Assembly: GCA_002221725.1 (NCBI GenBank)
Contig: NJFT01000092.1
Location: forward strand, 1 to 64,000
DNA from: Scedosporium boydii
Lineage: Eukaryota > Ascomycota > Sordariomycetes > Microascales > Microascaceae
Direction of reading: 5' to 3'
DNA: 64,000 bases
Positions 47,947-59,975 of the stretch are shown one piece after another. How positions within the stretch are numbered: position 1 is the stretch's first letter; each line of letters starts with the position of its first letter. A program made the translations under genes and the position numbers. The notes under the pieces were generated by a model. It had not been told where the DNA came from. It made no database searches and saw only the letters and a list, made by a program, of their open reading frames with translations.

Positions 47947-49991
47947 GGTGATCGTGTGTATCAATTTGATTGATGGAAGGGATGTCGAGTAATGGGGAAA
48001 AGGCTCAGTTGGGAGGAGGGCGAGGAACGTGTATAAATTATACGCGCCTCTGCTCCAACGTTTCCATGAACTCGATCACGGAGAGTCAAACGAAGGCCCG
48101 AGGCGGTCAGCAAAGCGAGGAATCTTGATCTAACCATCACGTCCCATACATGAAAGACACCCATTCACTAAAAGCCGTATTAATTGTTTTAACCATTCCT
48201 TGTCCGTACCGGATTCAGCCCGAGTTGAGAACGAAGAGGTCTGAGCCCCGTGTTTGGACACCCATTGGAATTGACAGCGACCGAAGCTCCGAAACTCGTA
48301 CAATAATGTCCAGCACATGACGCCCATAAACCATGCACAAAGGTTGTGCTGGTCCATACTTTCATCCCTACATCAGCTTGGCCACCAAATACCAGTGAAC
48401 ACCAAATGCGGCTCGGATCTTTCACGAGGAAGCTTGGGTGCTATTTTCGGATCCTCGCGGGAATCTTGTGAGTGGTGAATTGATTTGATGTAAATGTAAA
48501 CACACCGAACGGACGCCTTTTGCTTGCAAGTGGTGGGCATGATTCTGCCAGGCCCGCGGTTCGGGAGCCAATGCAACTTGACTCAGGCTGCGCGATCAGT
48601 GGGGGAATGAATCACTTCGTATTCTTAATCGATGTGTAACATGAAGAGGAAATCTCCGAGACGAGAAGGACAACGGAAAAGTCCAGTGGCGGGTTTCACA
48701 ACATTGTAATAATATTGGACTACGGGGGGACAAACACCCACACACACACATGATGCATCGGCTAAGGTCGGATGGCAACACTCTCCGGAAAGCCACAAGT
48801 TGGAACTCGATGGGATAGAGTCATAGGCCGACCAGAAGAGACTAACTGAAACTCAGGACAGGTTTGCAAGAAGTCAAGGTGCATACACATCAGATTCAAT
48901 GATTCCGGACGGCGATGACTGGGTCCGCCCTGCGTCCTGTCTCACATGAAAGAACCCGATGGAACTTATTCCTTTGAACTATTTTGTGGACATTACCGAT
49001 TGATTTGTGGAAGTGGTAGTTGAAAGACAATTCAGCCAGCTCATCACAGGCTTTAAGCAAAGCTGCTGTTTCCCTCACATTCCTTTGAAATTAGCGGAGC
49101 CAAGTGATAAAAGAAAAACAAACTGCCCTGAGCACTCTCCCTCCCCGCGGGGTCACCCAGATCGATATCCTCCCGACACAGCTCAAGCAGATACTAGAAT
49201 TAAACCAGGCTACGCTCTTGTCCTCATGTTTGCGTGTCTGTATCCCTGCGCGGAGTGTTGTTTCAACTTGTTTGTCCCTAGTTAGTTGCCCGTCAGGTCC
49301 CTGACTTGACCTGTCAAGTTTCAAGCCTAGTGCGCGGCACCTGCTCCTTTCAAGCCATCGGCCCTTTCCCGTAGCCCAGCACTTTGCCCCCTTGGCCCCA
49401 GGTCTCAGACATCATATTCATGGCTATTCAGCCAAGACTTTGACACTTCCGTTGAATCTAACAAGATCCTAGATGATCCGTGTAATCGTGGTCGTCACCC
49501 CGTATAAGCCAGATACCTCGTACGTACAGGCAGAAGCCGTTCATAAGAGCCTTATGAACCTACACATGCCGCAAGGCACATCTATGGGGATGATGATGCG
49601 TGCATGAGTGGGTCTGATCTGTTCCAACTGTTTCGCCAGGGCTAGATAAAGAAGTTGTCCTGGTCGAGGGTTTGGGGGCGAGCAACAAAGTGAAGTGTTT
49701 TACCCAGGATGAAGGGTGGCGGTCGGAGATTAGAGAGATCAACAAAGCCAGTTTTTCTTTTTTTCTAACTTCTCCGAAGTATCACGATCAGGTTTCAGGA
49801 TGCTTCTAGATTTATGACATTGCTCGACGACTGACGTTCGATATGAGGGCAATTCGAAACATAAATAAGTCTATATCACCCGGCGATAACTGAACTCTAG
49901 AGCCATCCTCTGGAGCATCCGCAACAACCATTACCATTCCAATTTCCAGTACTCTCAACTTATTTTTCTTCCCCAAATACACCAGAACAAG
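47947..49991. other. Intergenic
   Basis: No supported gene. Short CA repeat near 48740. Confidence 0.5.
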
Positions 49992-50876
49992 ATGGCCGAC
50001 TCGGATAATGGCCCGCCGCCTTCGCCTCAACCCTCGCCTCCACCCTCGCCTCCACCCTCTCCTCCACCCTCTCCCCTAGGAACATCTCCTGGGCCCCCTC
50101 CACCCTGTACTCCGCCGCCTCGCCGGAACACCGCCGAGACCTTGCAAAATTTGGTAACCTCTTCCCCCTTCCCCAATGCCCCGGGGCCCGAGTGCACGCA
50201 CACACACGCTCGCGTGCCCCAAGCACCACTCTTGGTGGATGAGCTATCACTTATCAGTCGAGAAATATAGCAGTACTACACTACCCGCGAAGATTCACTC
50301 CCAGCAGAGACTGTTCACAAGCAGGCGGCAGATTCCCTGCTCGCCGAGCAGACGGTTAGATACCCCCACGAATTCGAGAACAAGGAGTCTTCCTTTTCCG
50401 ACTAGGAAAAGAGAAGGAACGGACTCCTGGAGGTTCCGGTGACACCAAACAAGCCGTACGATATTACCAAACGACCGACCTCTGCGAAGAGCGTCGAGAG
50501 GAATAGAGATGCCCTGCATCCTAACGATAGGGCGCGTTCAATCCAGCACCCTGTCAACGATTCTGGTGCCTACCGGGCCATTGTTCGCGGTGAGGCCGGC
50601 AATGCCACCGAGACCGGCCAGCCTGACTCCGTCAACGAGGTTACTACCAATCAGGTTATTGGACTCGTCTACCACCCCGAGGGAGACCAGCGGGGCCTCC
50701 GCCGCGCGCCGCTGGAGCCCATGGACAGGCGCGGACGCCAATTCGTTCGGCGCCACAACGATGACCACGATCGTCGACAGCGCGCATCATCGTGGCCACC
50801 GAGGGACCTCGGTGCGGATGAGTTGGCCAAGATAGAGGCCCGGTATCAAAAGAGGGAGCCGAGGCGACGACGTTGA
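49992..50876 (+). CDS. Pro-rich, probably disordered protein
   Basis: Exon 1 49992-50153 encodes MADSDNGPPPSPQPSPPPSP and more P-S-P-P repeats (12-bp DNA units). Intron 50154-50270 (117 bp) leads to 50271. A TAG at 50403-50405 lies in frame, but it sits at the end of CTTCCTTTTCCGACTAG, a good acceptor, and a GTTAGA donor at 50355 would define a 51-bp intron that leaves the frame unchanged. With it the protein has 238 aa; if the intron is retained, 98 aa. The C-terminal part has SGAYRAIVRGEAGNATETG and a basic Arg/Asp-rich tail (RRGRQFVRRHNDDHDRRQR). Function unknown; the basic tail might bind nucleic acid. Confidence 0.6.
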
Positions 50877-51407
50877 AATGACGGTGTTCAAGATATCCGA
50901 TGCACGCTTAGTCCGGCGCTGGTCGCTCGTACTTCAAGATGAATCGAGGACGGTGGACTTTAGAATAGGGTTGAAATGAGTTTTTCTTGGTTTATGCAGT
51001 ATTTTTGGAAGCTATTTAGCTTAGGATCTTCTGAGAATGCAATTTTTTGGCTAGGCCTATTCCGTGATGAGATTGCAACGTTGAAGTGGCCGACCTGATA
51101 CGAGACTAACCGGAGCTTTCTTGGATCAGAAGTCAACCGAACCGCCACTAACACGGCGTAGAAGCTGGCATGGCCTAGCTCTACCTATCCGCTTCAAATG
51201 AGAAGCTCCCGGAGTACTAGGGGCGTTCTTGTATCTTTTTTAGCAAGTCCCTGTAGCGGAGTTACTCTTCCTGTGGTTCGGAATATCTTGTTGTCCTAAT
51301 TTTAGAATCAAGTAGTGAATCGTTTGCAATTCTTGGTTGTGCCTCAGGCGAGAGGGCAGCATGTTCCGGCTGATACTGCAGAGTGCTTGAAGTAGCCGTG
51401 GACCATA
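50877..51407. other. Intergenic
   Basis: No supported feature. Confidence 0.5.
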
Positions 51408-52016
51408 CTAGCAATGTCCGGTCAAGACTCTTCCTCGGCCTGAGCCATTGATGTTGTGGCCTAGTCGATGAACTTGTGTCATCGGACCTTCCGCTGTCAT
51501 TTTGTTCGGAAAGGTTAAAAGGGCGAACACGCTCCGGGAATATCTCATTGACAATGCCGTTCCGCAGTCTGACCAGGTGTAAAAGGACGGCAACTCAGCC
51601 CAGGCAAGATCAACCTTAGTCGGAAACGTAGGAGCGGACTTGGTGGCGCCGACTAAAACATCCAGAATCATGTAAGGCTAGCGCTGCATAACACCGGGAT
51701 ATGCGAGTACAACAGCTTCATAGTCGGCACATTCATGTGGAATTAGAGTCAGTCCGCTCCAGGCGTACGCAGGGAGATATACAGCCGAGGTCACACACTC
51801 CAGGGACTGGTTTTGATTACCATGCAAGCGTCCTTTGATATATAAATTCAGATTTTGTCTGAGTCTAGATTCGGTCAGTACAGCAAACATATCAGTGACT
51901 TTGCCTGATTTCGTCGAAGAGACCGAGTCGAGCCCTTCTCGGCTGAAACCCGAGCCGGACTCACCATCTTCAAAGGCAACAGACTTTGCGGAGGCCTTCG
52001 CACGTTGCGACTGCAA
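51408..52016 (-). pseudogene. Unknown frame of 202 codons with one internal TAG
   Basis: Two minus-strand open stretches (52016-51678 and 51671-51408) share one frame and are divided only by a TAG at 51680-51678. Both sides look protein-like (YLPAYAWSGLTLIPHECADY before, MILDVLVGATKSAPTFPTKV after). No intron with suitable phase removes the stop. Family not recognised; chance remains possible. Confidence 0.35.
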
Positions 52017-52714
52017 TGATATGATATCGAATACGGCACGCGTGAACTAGTCCTATACTGATCTCTCTGGGGATAACCTCGGCAGCCAGCAGGCTTAAAA
52101 CAACGATTATTACTTCGTACAGTGAAGTGGTTGGGACAGATCAATCGAATTTAGATAAACGACGCGCACTCGTTTTGTCGGCATTTTGCAGGAGGTTGGA
52201 GAGTAAAGCTACTGAGAGATGTGGCAAAGGCTGAGGCTTTTGCTGGGAACGAGAAAACTAGAAGCCCATACAATGCACCTGCATGGGAGAGTCTTGAAAT
52301 TGGATCGAGTCGTCGACACAATATTTCAACACGTCGGCGCGTGCGACGAGTAGTAAATGCTGAGATCACGGAAGGATTGAGCCCAGCAATGTAGTGCCAC
52401 CTGCAAAGTCATTCGAAAGCCCCACATAAAAAGACAAACTCGTTGCGGACGGTGACGGGTCGGTCGCCAGCGGGGACGGACTACGAAATCAAATTCAACG
52501 CCGTTATTAGCATTAAGCAGTAAGAATGAGTTCCGGCGGATGTTGCCTCAGTCAGATAAAGATTTTAATGGCTTTTTTGCATGCGGCGACTGTCGCCTTG
52601 ATCAGAGTCTGAGTCCGGGCTGTCAACAGCTGTTGTCAAACTGACGCTCAGACCCGCTGCATTATAATACATTTCCGGGCCTCCGGAGCTCAACGCAACA
52701 CAAGAGCAAGAAAA
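52017..52714. other. Intergenic
   Basis: A 72-aa minus-strand frame (52151-52369) has a hydrophobic patch but no support. Confidence 0.45.
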
Positions 52715-52786
52715 GCTCAAGTCGTATAGTGGTTAGTACGCCACGTTGTGGCCGTGGAAACGGAGGTTCGATTCCTCCCTTGGGCA
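52715..52786 (+). tRNA. tRNA-His (anticodon GUG)
   Basis: The acceptor stem GCTCAAG pairs with CTTGGGC (one G-T wobble). The D arm contains TATAGTGGTTAGTA. The anticodon stem CCACG/CGTGG holds the loop TTGTGGC with GTG at 52748-52750. The T arm GGAGG-TTCGATT-CCTCC is perfect, and the discriminator is A52786. There is no intron. The B box GGTTCGATTCC and A-box-like TAGTGGTTAG fit Pol III transcription. Confidence 0.95.
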
Positions 52787-52791
52787 ACATA

Positions 52792-52797
52792 TTTTTT
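52792..52797 (+). terminator. Pol III terminator of tRNA-His
   Basis: Run of six T, five bases after the tRNA end. Confidence 0.8.
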
Positions 52798-53570
52798 CTT
52801 CCTTTTCCTCTTCCTCTTTTTTTTTGTTTGCCTTTCCCTACTTTTTCCTTCTGCTCGTCGCTTGTGGTTTTGCACAGGGAGATTTGGCTAAAGCTCTGGT
52901 ATCATCTCCACGAATTAATTAATCCTCTCCATTTTCCTTCATTTTCTGCTTGGAATACTTTTCCCAGAAGCTCTGTCAGATCTGGTCGATTGAGGTATCT
53001 TCAACTGGAGTTGTTGTTGCCAGTTGTCCTTTTTAATTCTCAGCGGCTTATTTTTCTTCTTTTTCATTATTTTGTTTATGAATTTCTCTAATGATTTTTG
53101 TCTGGTCAAGCAAGCGTGGATCAAACAATGTTTGTCGATTAATCACCATCGCCAAGTTGCTTTCGTCTTGGAATGAGCACCGGTTAAGACTGAGATCCGG
53201 CTTGAAATGCAGTTAATGTCTTAAAAAGGACGGAGTGGGACATCAATGGATCTCAAGACCAAGGAGTTCGTGCCAACCACATAATCATTTAGTTCTACTC
53301 ATCGAGGCTACCCTAAATTCTCTGGGTCCATCTAAATCAAGGCGCAGACGCCATTCCTGGACTCCTAATCTAACCCAACCCTCAGGTATTGATGTTTTCA
53401 TTTTTAAACGCCAAAATAGCCAAGTCCAACGCCGGAAGACATAAACCAAGACGAGGCGAGGCCCGAATCCAGGCAGCGCAATACCCCTCAGAAACACTCT
53501 GATAATCCAATGAATGAAACACTCTGATAATCCAATGAATGAAACACACTCACTTCGTCGACGAGGTTTA
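52798..53570. other. Intergenic, T-rich then mixed
   Basis: Pyrimidine-rich DNA to about 52860, then no recognised feature except a short tandem repeat at 53491. Confidence 0.5.
53491..53540 (+). repeat. Two perfect 25-bp tandem units
   Basis: The unit GAAACACTCTGATAATCCAA-TGAAT occurs twice and a third begins, just 3' of the MFS gene. Confidence 0.95.
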
Positions 53571-55490
53571 TCAGCCTGACTTCTCCGCTTGCGAATCAGA
53601 CACCGGTACTCCCTCCACCGTCACCACCGTCCCCGACCCAAGCACCGACCCGGATTCGCGCGCAAAGTCGAGCCCACCCTGCGCCGCCAGCTCCCGCTGC
53701 CTCACCAACTCCTCCTCGAGTTGGGCCTTCTCCTCGAGCGTCAGGTCGCTCTTCGCATGTCCAATCTTCATGCACGCGAAGAAGCAAGTCGCCACGCCGG
53801 CAAGCCCAACGGCGATCCAGAACCCAGTCTTGTAGCTCTTCCTCAAGCCCAAGTGGCTGGTGGCACCGACGCCGATGTCGGCGATACCGAGGAAGAAGCT
53901 GATTCCCAAGAAGACGACGCTGTTGATGATGGCGCCGGCGAGGCCTTGATACCGTGCGGGTAGGTTCGTGGTGATGAAGACGTTGGTGACTGTGTAGGTG
54001 ATGTCGATGCCTACCGTGCATGCGATCATGGAGGGGAAGACATAGGGCCAGTACCCTGCTCCTTCGGGCATGATGGCGAAGAGGAGAGGGCAGATCGTGA
54101 GAGCTGTGCCTGCGATGACAAGGAGAATGCGGCCAGGGAGCAGGTGCAGAGTGAAACCGGCCGACATGCCGATGGTCAAGCCGCCGAGGACCATGGGGAT
54201 GTACCATACAGCCGTTATTATGGGAGATTGGTGCATGACATTTTCGATGCTACAATTAATATGGGGGTTAGAGCCGCTTCCTCATCTCGGAGAAGAGCTG
54301 GGGTGGCAGGGGGGTGAGGGGGTTGGGGGGAGGGGGCATGTTTAACAGCACTTACTAGAAGCTTGAGTACAGGAGGAAGACACCGAAGGAACCGTACGAA
54401 AGAAACAAGGCAAACACGAGCGGCTTCATATCCCTGGGTGAGAAAAGGGCCGCCGGCAAGAGTGGGTTCTTGGAAACCCATCCTTGAATGTAGACGGCCA
54501 AGCAAAGCAAGACAACACCAATGACAAAAGTAGCGATGATGTGCGGAGATGCCCAGCCCTTTGGCGCAGAAGAGCTGTCCGTCAGCGCATAAACGAACAA
54601 GACGAGACCCGGGACGATGGTCAACGCCCCCGGCCAATCCATCTTAATCTCGGGGCCGTTCTTGTCGCGCTTATCTCGAGGCACGGTGAGGAAGGATATG
54701 GCGCACACGACAGCAAGGAAGATGGCGCCCAGCCAAAAGTACCATCTCCAAGTGAGGTACTGTCCGGCGGCGCCTCCGAAGAGAATGCCGAAGAAGAAGC
54801 CAATCGGGGCGGAAGCGCCGTAAATTCCGAAGACCAGGTTCTTCCGGGGACCCGGGCGGTAGATTTTACCGAGGAGCATGATGCCGGCGGGCAGGCAGGC
54901 GGCGCAGCCGAGACCCTGCATGGCGCGGAAGACGACGAGCTGGGTGTAGTTTTTGCTGAAGCCCGCGACGAGGGACCAGAGGAAGAACCACACCATGCCG
55001 CCCGTGTAGAGGACGTCTCCACCGTACATGTCACCGACGCGGCCTAGCGGGAGCAGACATGCGCCGGTGACGAGGGAGAAGACGCTGGATGGCCATGTTT
55101 GGGAGTTTTTGGGGATTTCCAGGGCGGCGGCCAATGGGGGAAGCACGATGTGGAATCCACTGACGAAGTATTCCTAAGACGTGGGTGTTAGTGTCGGTGG
55201 CGTTTGGGGAACAAAGAAGAAAATAATTAACGCCGGGGTATTTGAATCTAACATACACCCATGAATATGGAACCCAATAGGGAGAAGCAAAACCCAAGCT
55301 CGGCCCATCTCGACTTGAAGATGGCGGGCCGTTGACGGCCAAGAACCTCTACATCGATCTGAAGGGGTTGACTCTCGCAGATTCCTTCGGTGCGGGGCAC
55401 CGCGCCGTCTAACGGGATCTCCGAAAAGGAAGGCGACGCTGTGTTAAGGCCCGTCGTGGTGTCCCCACGGCCGTCGTTCGATTTGCCCAT
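53571..55490 (-). CDS. MFS drug:H+ antiporter, DHA2-type
   Basis: Three exons, 55490-55257, 55173-54356 and 54249-53571, with introns of 83 bp (GTATGT...CTTAG) and 106 bp (GTAAGT...TGTAG), give 576 aa with matching phases. An 85-residue hydrophilic N-terminus precedes about 14 hydrophobic segments. Motif A is LPLGRVGDMYGGDVLY, and the antiporter motif C region is GASAPIGFFFGILFGG; both fit fungal DHA2 pumps of the aminotriazole-resistance type. It would export small toxic compounds across the plasma membrane. A Glu-rich C-terminal helix (TLEEKAQLEEELVRQRELA) lies in the cytosol. No lesion is visible, and no biosynthetic genes adjoin it. Confidence 0.9.
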
Positions 55491-56540
55491 TGGAGGGGAT
55501 CTTATTCCGCGAGTCTTAAACGTCTTCGTACTCTCTTAAACGAATGAATGGGCAGACAGTTAAAGCCCAAGGAATGCAACGGAAAGGCAGGCATACCAGA
55601 GAGAAAAAAATAACAACTACCGAGTTGGAGAAGCGAAGAAGCAGCCAAGAAGACTAGTATAAGAAAAGAAGGGAAAGAAAAAAATATCGAAGTTGAAAGA
55701 CATTTCGATGACAAATTCTAACTTTGGAGAAGGGTCACTCAGGCAATGGCACCTTGGCAAACTCGCCGAAAACCCTAACCGGATTTGGATATAAACGGGT
55801 CGTCCGAAGCTGTCCGCGGACTCCGTTGACCTGGAAGCATCAGGAAAAGTGGTGGGGCACACACAGATCAACACCTATAAGAAGTCTTTCCGCCATGCCT
55901 TTCTTTTTCTTTTTTTGCTTCCGCCGCTGTTCGAACGGGAGACCTTGAGGGTAGCGCCGAAGGTTAAATTCCCAAAACATACAAGCGGAATGGCTCGATG
56001 TCTCGTTCGGGAATGTTGACGCGGAGCTTCTCTTCGATCGAGTTCGGGTCCGAGTCGAGGCCCTCCGCCATCTGCTCTGCCCCTCTCGACTTCGGGTCGT
56101 TGGGAGATCCGAGCCCCGCCAACACCCCGCCTGGCCATACTTGGACACTCACCGCAAAACACTGGAGCTTTGAGGCCTGAGCTGGTCTCCATTGACTCGC
56201 ATCATGCATCATCGGAACCTTGGTTCGGGAAGAAAGTCTAGACTATCCAACTTAGTCACAAACTCACACAGGAGACACATCGTAATTGTTGAAGACAATG
56301 GAGCCATCGGGGTCCGCGGGTTCCTTGGGGATGGCGGCGGCTCTCTTTATTTTTTTTTTTTCTTTCTTTCTTTTTTTTCAGCGCGGTCCGCCATTTTTAT
56401 TTTTTAATCCTTTTTTTCCCCTCCCCGCCCGGCTCTTCTCTCGCCCCGGACTCGAGCGGAGCACGGAAGCGGCAGAGCCGCGGTGAGATCCTGCACCTCC
56501 GATAATAGGTCCCGGCCGTGATTACGGCGTCAAAAATGAC
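55491..56540. other. Intergenic
   Basis: Poly-pyrimidine tracts near 55902 and 56350-56420. No supported gene. Confidence 0.5.
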
Positions 56541-56660
56541 GGGCGTTGCTCAGGAACACAGATGTCGCGTGCTTTGGGTAAGGATTGGCCTGAGCCTGGC
56601 CGGGCGCCATGCCATGCACTCTCCCTCTCCCACCTCTGTCGTCCAGAATCGGACCCTGCA
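56541..56660. repeat. Diverged repeat, copy C
   Basis: Aligns in the same orientation with 59848-59975: GGGC(G/A)TTGCTC(A/G)GGAACA(C/T)AGAT, TCGCGTGCTTT(G/C)GGTAA, GGATTG(G/A)CC, CCATGC(A/G)CTCTC, TCGGA(C/T)CCTGC. Most differences are transitions. Confidence 0.65.
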
Positions 56661-56756
56661 TTGTCGAGCGAGGGGCACGGATTTCTCTGGAGTTGATAAC
56701 TAAATGTTGAGAATTTAAAACGAAGCACTTATACAGCGAAAATTTCGATAAAGGGT

Positions 56757-56777
56757 AAAAATAAAATAAAGTAGTAA

Positions 56778-56808
<31 letters not shown>

Positions 56809-56815
56809 TAAAAAA
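56757..56815. repeat. AAAAT-type microsatellite
   Basis: Near-perfect runs of AAAAT and AAAATA units, just 3' of the Cys-module gene. Confidence 0.9.
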
Positions 56816-56860
56816 AGAGGGGGAAAAATGTAGCGTAGCTCTTAATACCCCCATCCTCCT

Positions 56861-58966
56861 TCAATTACCCTTGCCGAACGTGAATTTACGGGTAGGGAGA
56901 CTGGGCTTCCTCTCGCCCAACTCAGTATGGATTCGCTGTCCCAATCGCTGGAACCAGGAGTTGGAGCGTGACAGGAACATCAGCACGGCGTTGCCACCCC
57001 CGTCGGCGTTGCCCCGCGGAGGCAAGACCAAAATCCCAGCTGGGAGTTCGCCGACAGAATCGGGGGATTCGAAGTGAGGAGTTGGTGGTTGCTGTTGTTT
57101 AGCCCCCGGCGCATCACGATCTTCCCCTGCAGCCTTCGCAACATCCCTGATCTTCCTTTCATTCTTCACCCCTTCCTTCCCCTGGCCATTCTTCATCTTC
57201 CACACTTGATGAGATGCGCACAAATCATACAGCTCCCCATCCTCGTCCCGGAGACGCCCCTCCGCGCATCCATTTTCCGCGCATGCGTGCTTGAACTCCT
57301 CGCAATACCCGCCCCCGCCTGCGCCCACTTTTTTGCTCAATCCAGCACACCCGGGCCGTTCGCACTCGTGATGAGAGCAGTACCTACTCCCCGGTGTATC
57401 GACCGTGCGCTTCTTCCTACACCCACTAAGCCGACAAGCGTGGAGTCGCGCGCAGAAACGCCTATTGTCTTCGGTCGCCTCTGCGCAGTCGGCCACCTTG
57501 CACTGGTGGTTCGTGCAGTGCTCGCCCTTACCACGCTTGCTCCGACAGTTCTGCACCCTGCAGGCGTGATCCTGGCAGAAGGGCTGCGGCTCCTCCGCCC
57601 CGCCTGTGCAATGACTCTCTTCGCACTCGTGCTTCTCGCACAGGCGGCTGTTCGGTGTCTTGGAGAGCTTTTCGGGGCAGTTATCCTCGCGGCAGGCGTG
57701 GAAGTGGCAATATGGTTTGCCGTTCTTCAGCGCTTCCCAACGGCATGACGGCTCTGCGCATTCGTGGTCCTGGCAGTACTCGGTCCTCTTGGCACCCGTG
57801 TGGCGTCTCTTGGGGCACTCGGCGGCGAGACAGGCGTGAGACTGCGAGCAGAAGCCGCCGGGGGTCTTGGATTCGTTCTGGCACTTGCGCTCGGTGCATT
57901 CGTGTTGGCGGCAGTGCTTCGACGAGCTGTCTCGAAGTTGGCAGACAGAAGCGTCGCATTTCGGTGTGGAGCACGTGTCTGGGAAAAATGGTTGTTAATA
58001 TCATCTACAACCTCGGATGCCGCTATTCGAACATCTCATGCAAGAGTGGGACGTACGTATTTTGCAAAACTGGCCTGGGGGGTTTTCTCCGAAGGTGTTG
58101 GGTTCACCACAGCCCCTGAATCCGCACGCGTGTGCTAGGCAATACGCGTCATTGCCGATGATGGTGGTTTTGCACGCACCGCAAGTCTTGGGAATATCTG
58201 TTCGCATAGTTAGACTTGTGGATGGATGGCGCACTGGGCGAGCCAACGTACGAATGAAACAATACGGCCCTACTTTCCCACCTTCATCTGCTCCTGGTCT
58301 GGTACAGTCTTCTTGGGAACAGGGAAGATGGAACTGGCACACTCCATCTACTGATGTACTCTGATTATCACACCCAACCCTGGTGCAACGGTGAATAGAG
58401 CAGCACCTGGTGCCATTCAGGTCGATTCTCTTGCAACCAGCCTTCTGGCACTTCGGCATATGACCCGCGCAATATCTCTGTTCCTGCTCCTTTTCGTTAC
58501 GGCATCCTTCTACCGTACACTTATCTAAAGCAAGCCTCGGAATCAGCATAGGGGGAACCCAGCAAAGGTGGGGAAACTACCGGAGTAGGGTTGACGTACG
58601 AGTTGGACAACACACCCTTGGTGGACGTACAAGCTCGCCACAGGGTTTGTATCGGCATGCGTCTTCATAGCTGGTAGTTAGCGCATGTCAAGCTTGTTGA
58701 CTTCTGTAGCTCAATCCGTTGCATTGTTTACTCACGTTTGGTGCAGTACTTTTTATCCCTCTCTTTCGCCACCTTGCAATAACCAACAGCTTCGCCGGGG
58801 CACAAGTCTGCAGCAAGTCAGCACCTTTTCATAGTATTAAGCCAGTTTACAGGGACTAACGACGGGAACAATGAGGCTTGCTACCGTGTAGATGCCTCTT
58901 GTCGGTGTCGGGGCATGCTTTACAGTGGTCCAGGACGCAGGCCTCCTTTTCTAGATTGCAGGGCAT
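56861..58966 (-). CDS. Tandem C-x4-C...C-x2-H module protein
   Basis: Six exons (58966-58885, 58807-58736, 58662-58600, 58524-58252, 58197-58057, 57978-56861) give 582 aa. Residues 1-455 consist of about 20 modules of 19-28 residues with the pattern C-x4-C-x(8-17)-C-x2-H, for example CTRVGCDNQSTSVDGVCQFH and CAEPSCRWEALKNGKPYCHFH; a few use C-x2-C or C-x3-H. Each could bind one metal, most likely zinc. The spacing differs from the classical RNA-binding CCCH finger (C-x8-C-x5-C-x3-H) and resembles the C-x4-C...C-x2-H fingers found as repeats beside some WRKY proteins. All five introns are phase 1; introns 2-5 split the last His codon of a module. The tail (about 125 aa) is basic, then Pro-rich, then RSNSWFQRLGQRIHTELGER. 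Function unknown. Confidence 0.85.
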
Positions 58967-59847
58967 GGTTATACGCGATGGCGGGGCAAATGTTCGGAGT
59001 TGCAGGCTACGTCCACTTTTCTAGCCTGGGGAGTCCTTGCCTATTATTATATATCGATACGACTTGATCTATGAGACAGGTCATGCAATTTCATGGGCCA
59101 GCTCGGCCTTCGTAGCCTGCCCTCCGTAGCCTGCCTCCGCCTCTTGGCCCCCTTTTAGGCCGTTCATACTGACGCCAACATGAGGCAACAGCCCGCCTGA
59201 AAATTCTCTGGAGGGGGGACACATGGATTCACTGTCTGATTGGGCTCTTATCAGTGCCATCAGACCCCTTGAGTTTAGCCCGACGCCGGCCCATCTCGCA
59301 ACTTGTGTGAGGTTGAACGGGCGCGCCCCGTTGGTTGGTGAGGCGGTGCTCGACATTCCCAATTTCCAAGCAGGCTACGAGGGGCTGAGCGGGTTTGCAA
59401 GGCATGGCCGAGACCACTCCCGCCCCCCATGTCCTCCGAGTTCTCGGATGGAGGGTGAGAAATTACGTATCATGTTCTCACCGGAATAAGTTTATTATTG
59501 GAGTGAGAGTGGAAGCTGCCATGGGTGGGCAAGGAGAGGTAGAAGAACATAGTTCCCGTTGGAGCTGTCCTCGCCTGGGCATCTGGGACTTCTTATTGCG
59601 GAGATGAGGGGAAGGCTGCGGGTTTGGGATGGATCCATTGCAACGTTAATGTTACGACATATGCTCCAAGTGGCAGTAGTACTGTTGTGTTGTGGTGGAA
59701 AGTGTCGACCGTCAGTTCTGATGGGAAATCCACCGAGTCGCAAATTCACGACGATGATACACCGTCTAATGAAGGCTATTGAAGAGGCACCGCGGTCTGC
59801 GGACTTGATAACAGGCTTGGCTGCAATAACAGTGTAAAGAACATACT
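58967..59847. other. Intergenic upstream of the Cys-module gene
   Basis: Includes its promoter, with TATATATC near 59048-59055 about 85 bp from the ATG. No other gene supported. Confidence 0.45.
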
Positions 59848-59975
59848 GGGCATTGCTCGGGAACATAGATCGATATCGCGTGCTTTCGGTAATATGGATT
59901 GACCAGGCTCGCTCAGGTCCGCAGTCGCCCTGCCATGCGCTCTCCCATCTCTGCAGCCAAGAGTCGGATCCTGCC
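59848..59975. repeat. Diverged repeat, copy D
   Basis: Direct partner of 56541-56660, about 3.3 kb away. The two copies bracket the Cys-module gene. No coding content or terminal inverted repeats visible. Confidence 0.65.

Noticed and set aside
9057..52016. UAG reassigned to an amino acid in this organism
   Set aside because: Many genes here use TAG as their normal stop, and the interrupted genes also carry deletions and frameshifts.
53589..55047. Several long frames on both strands within 53.6-55.1 kb
   Set aside because: They are GC-driven shadows of the MFS gene exons.
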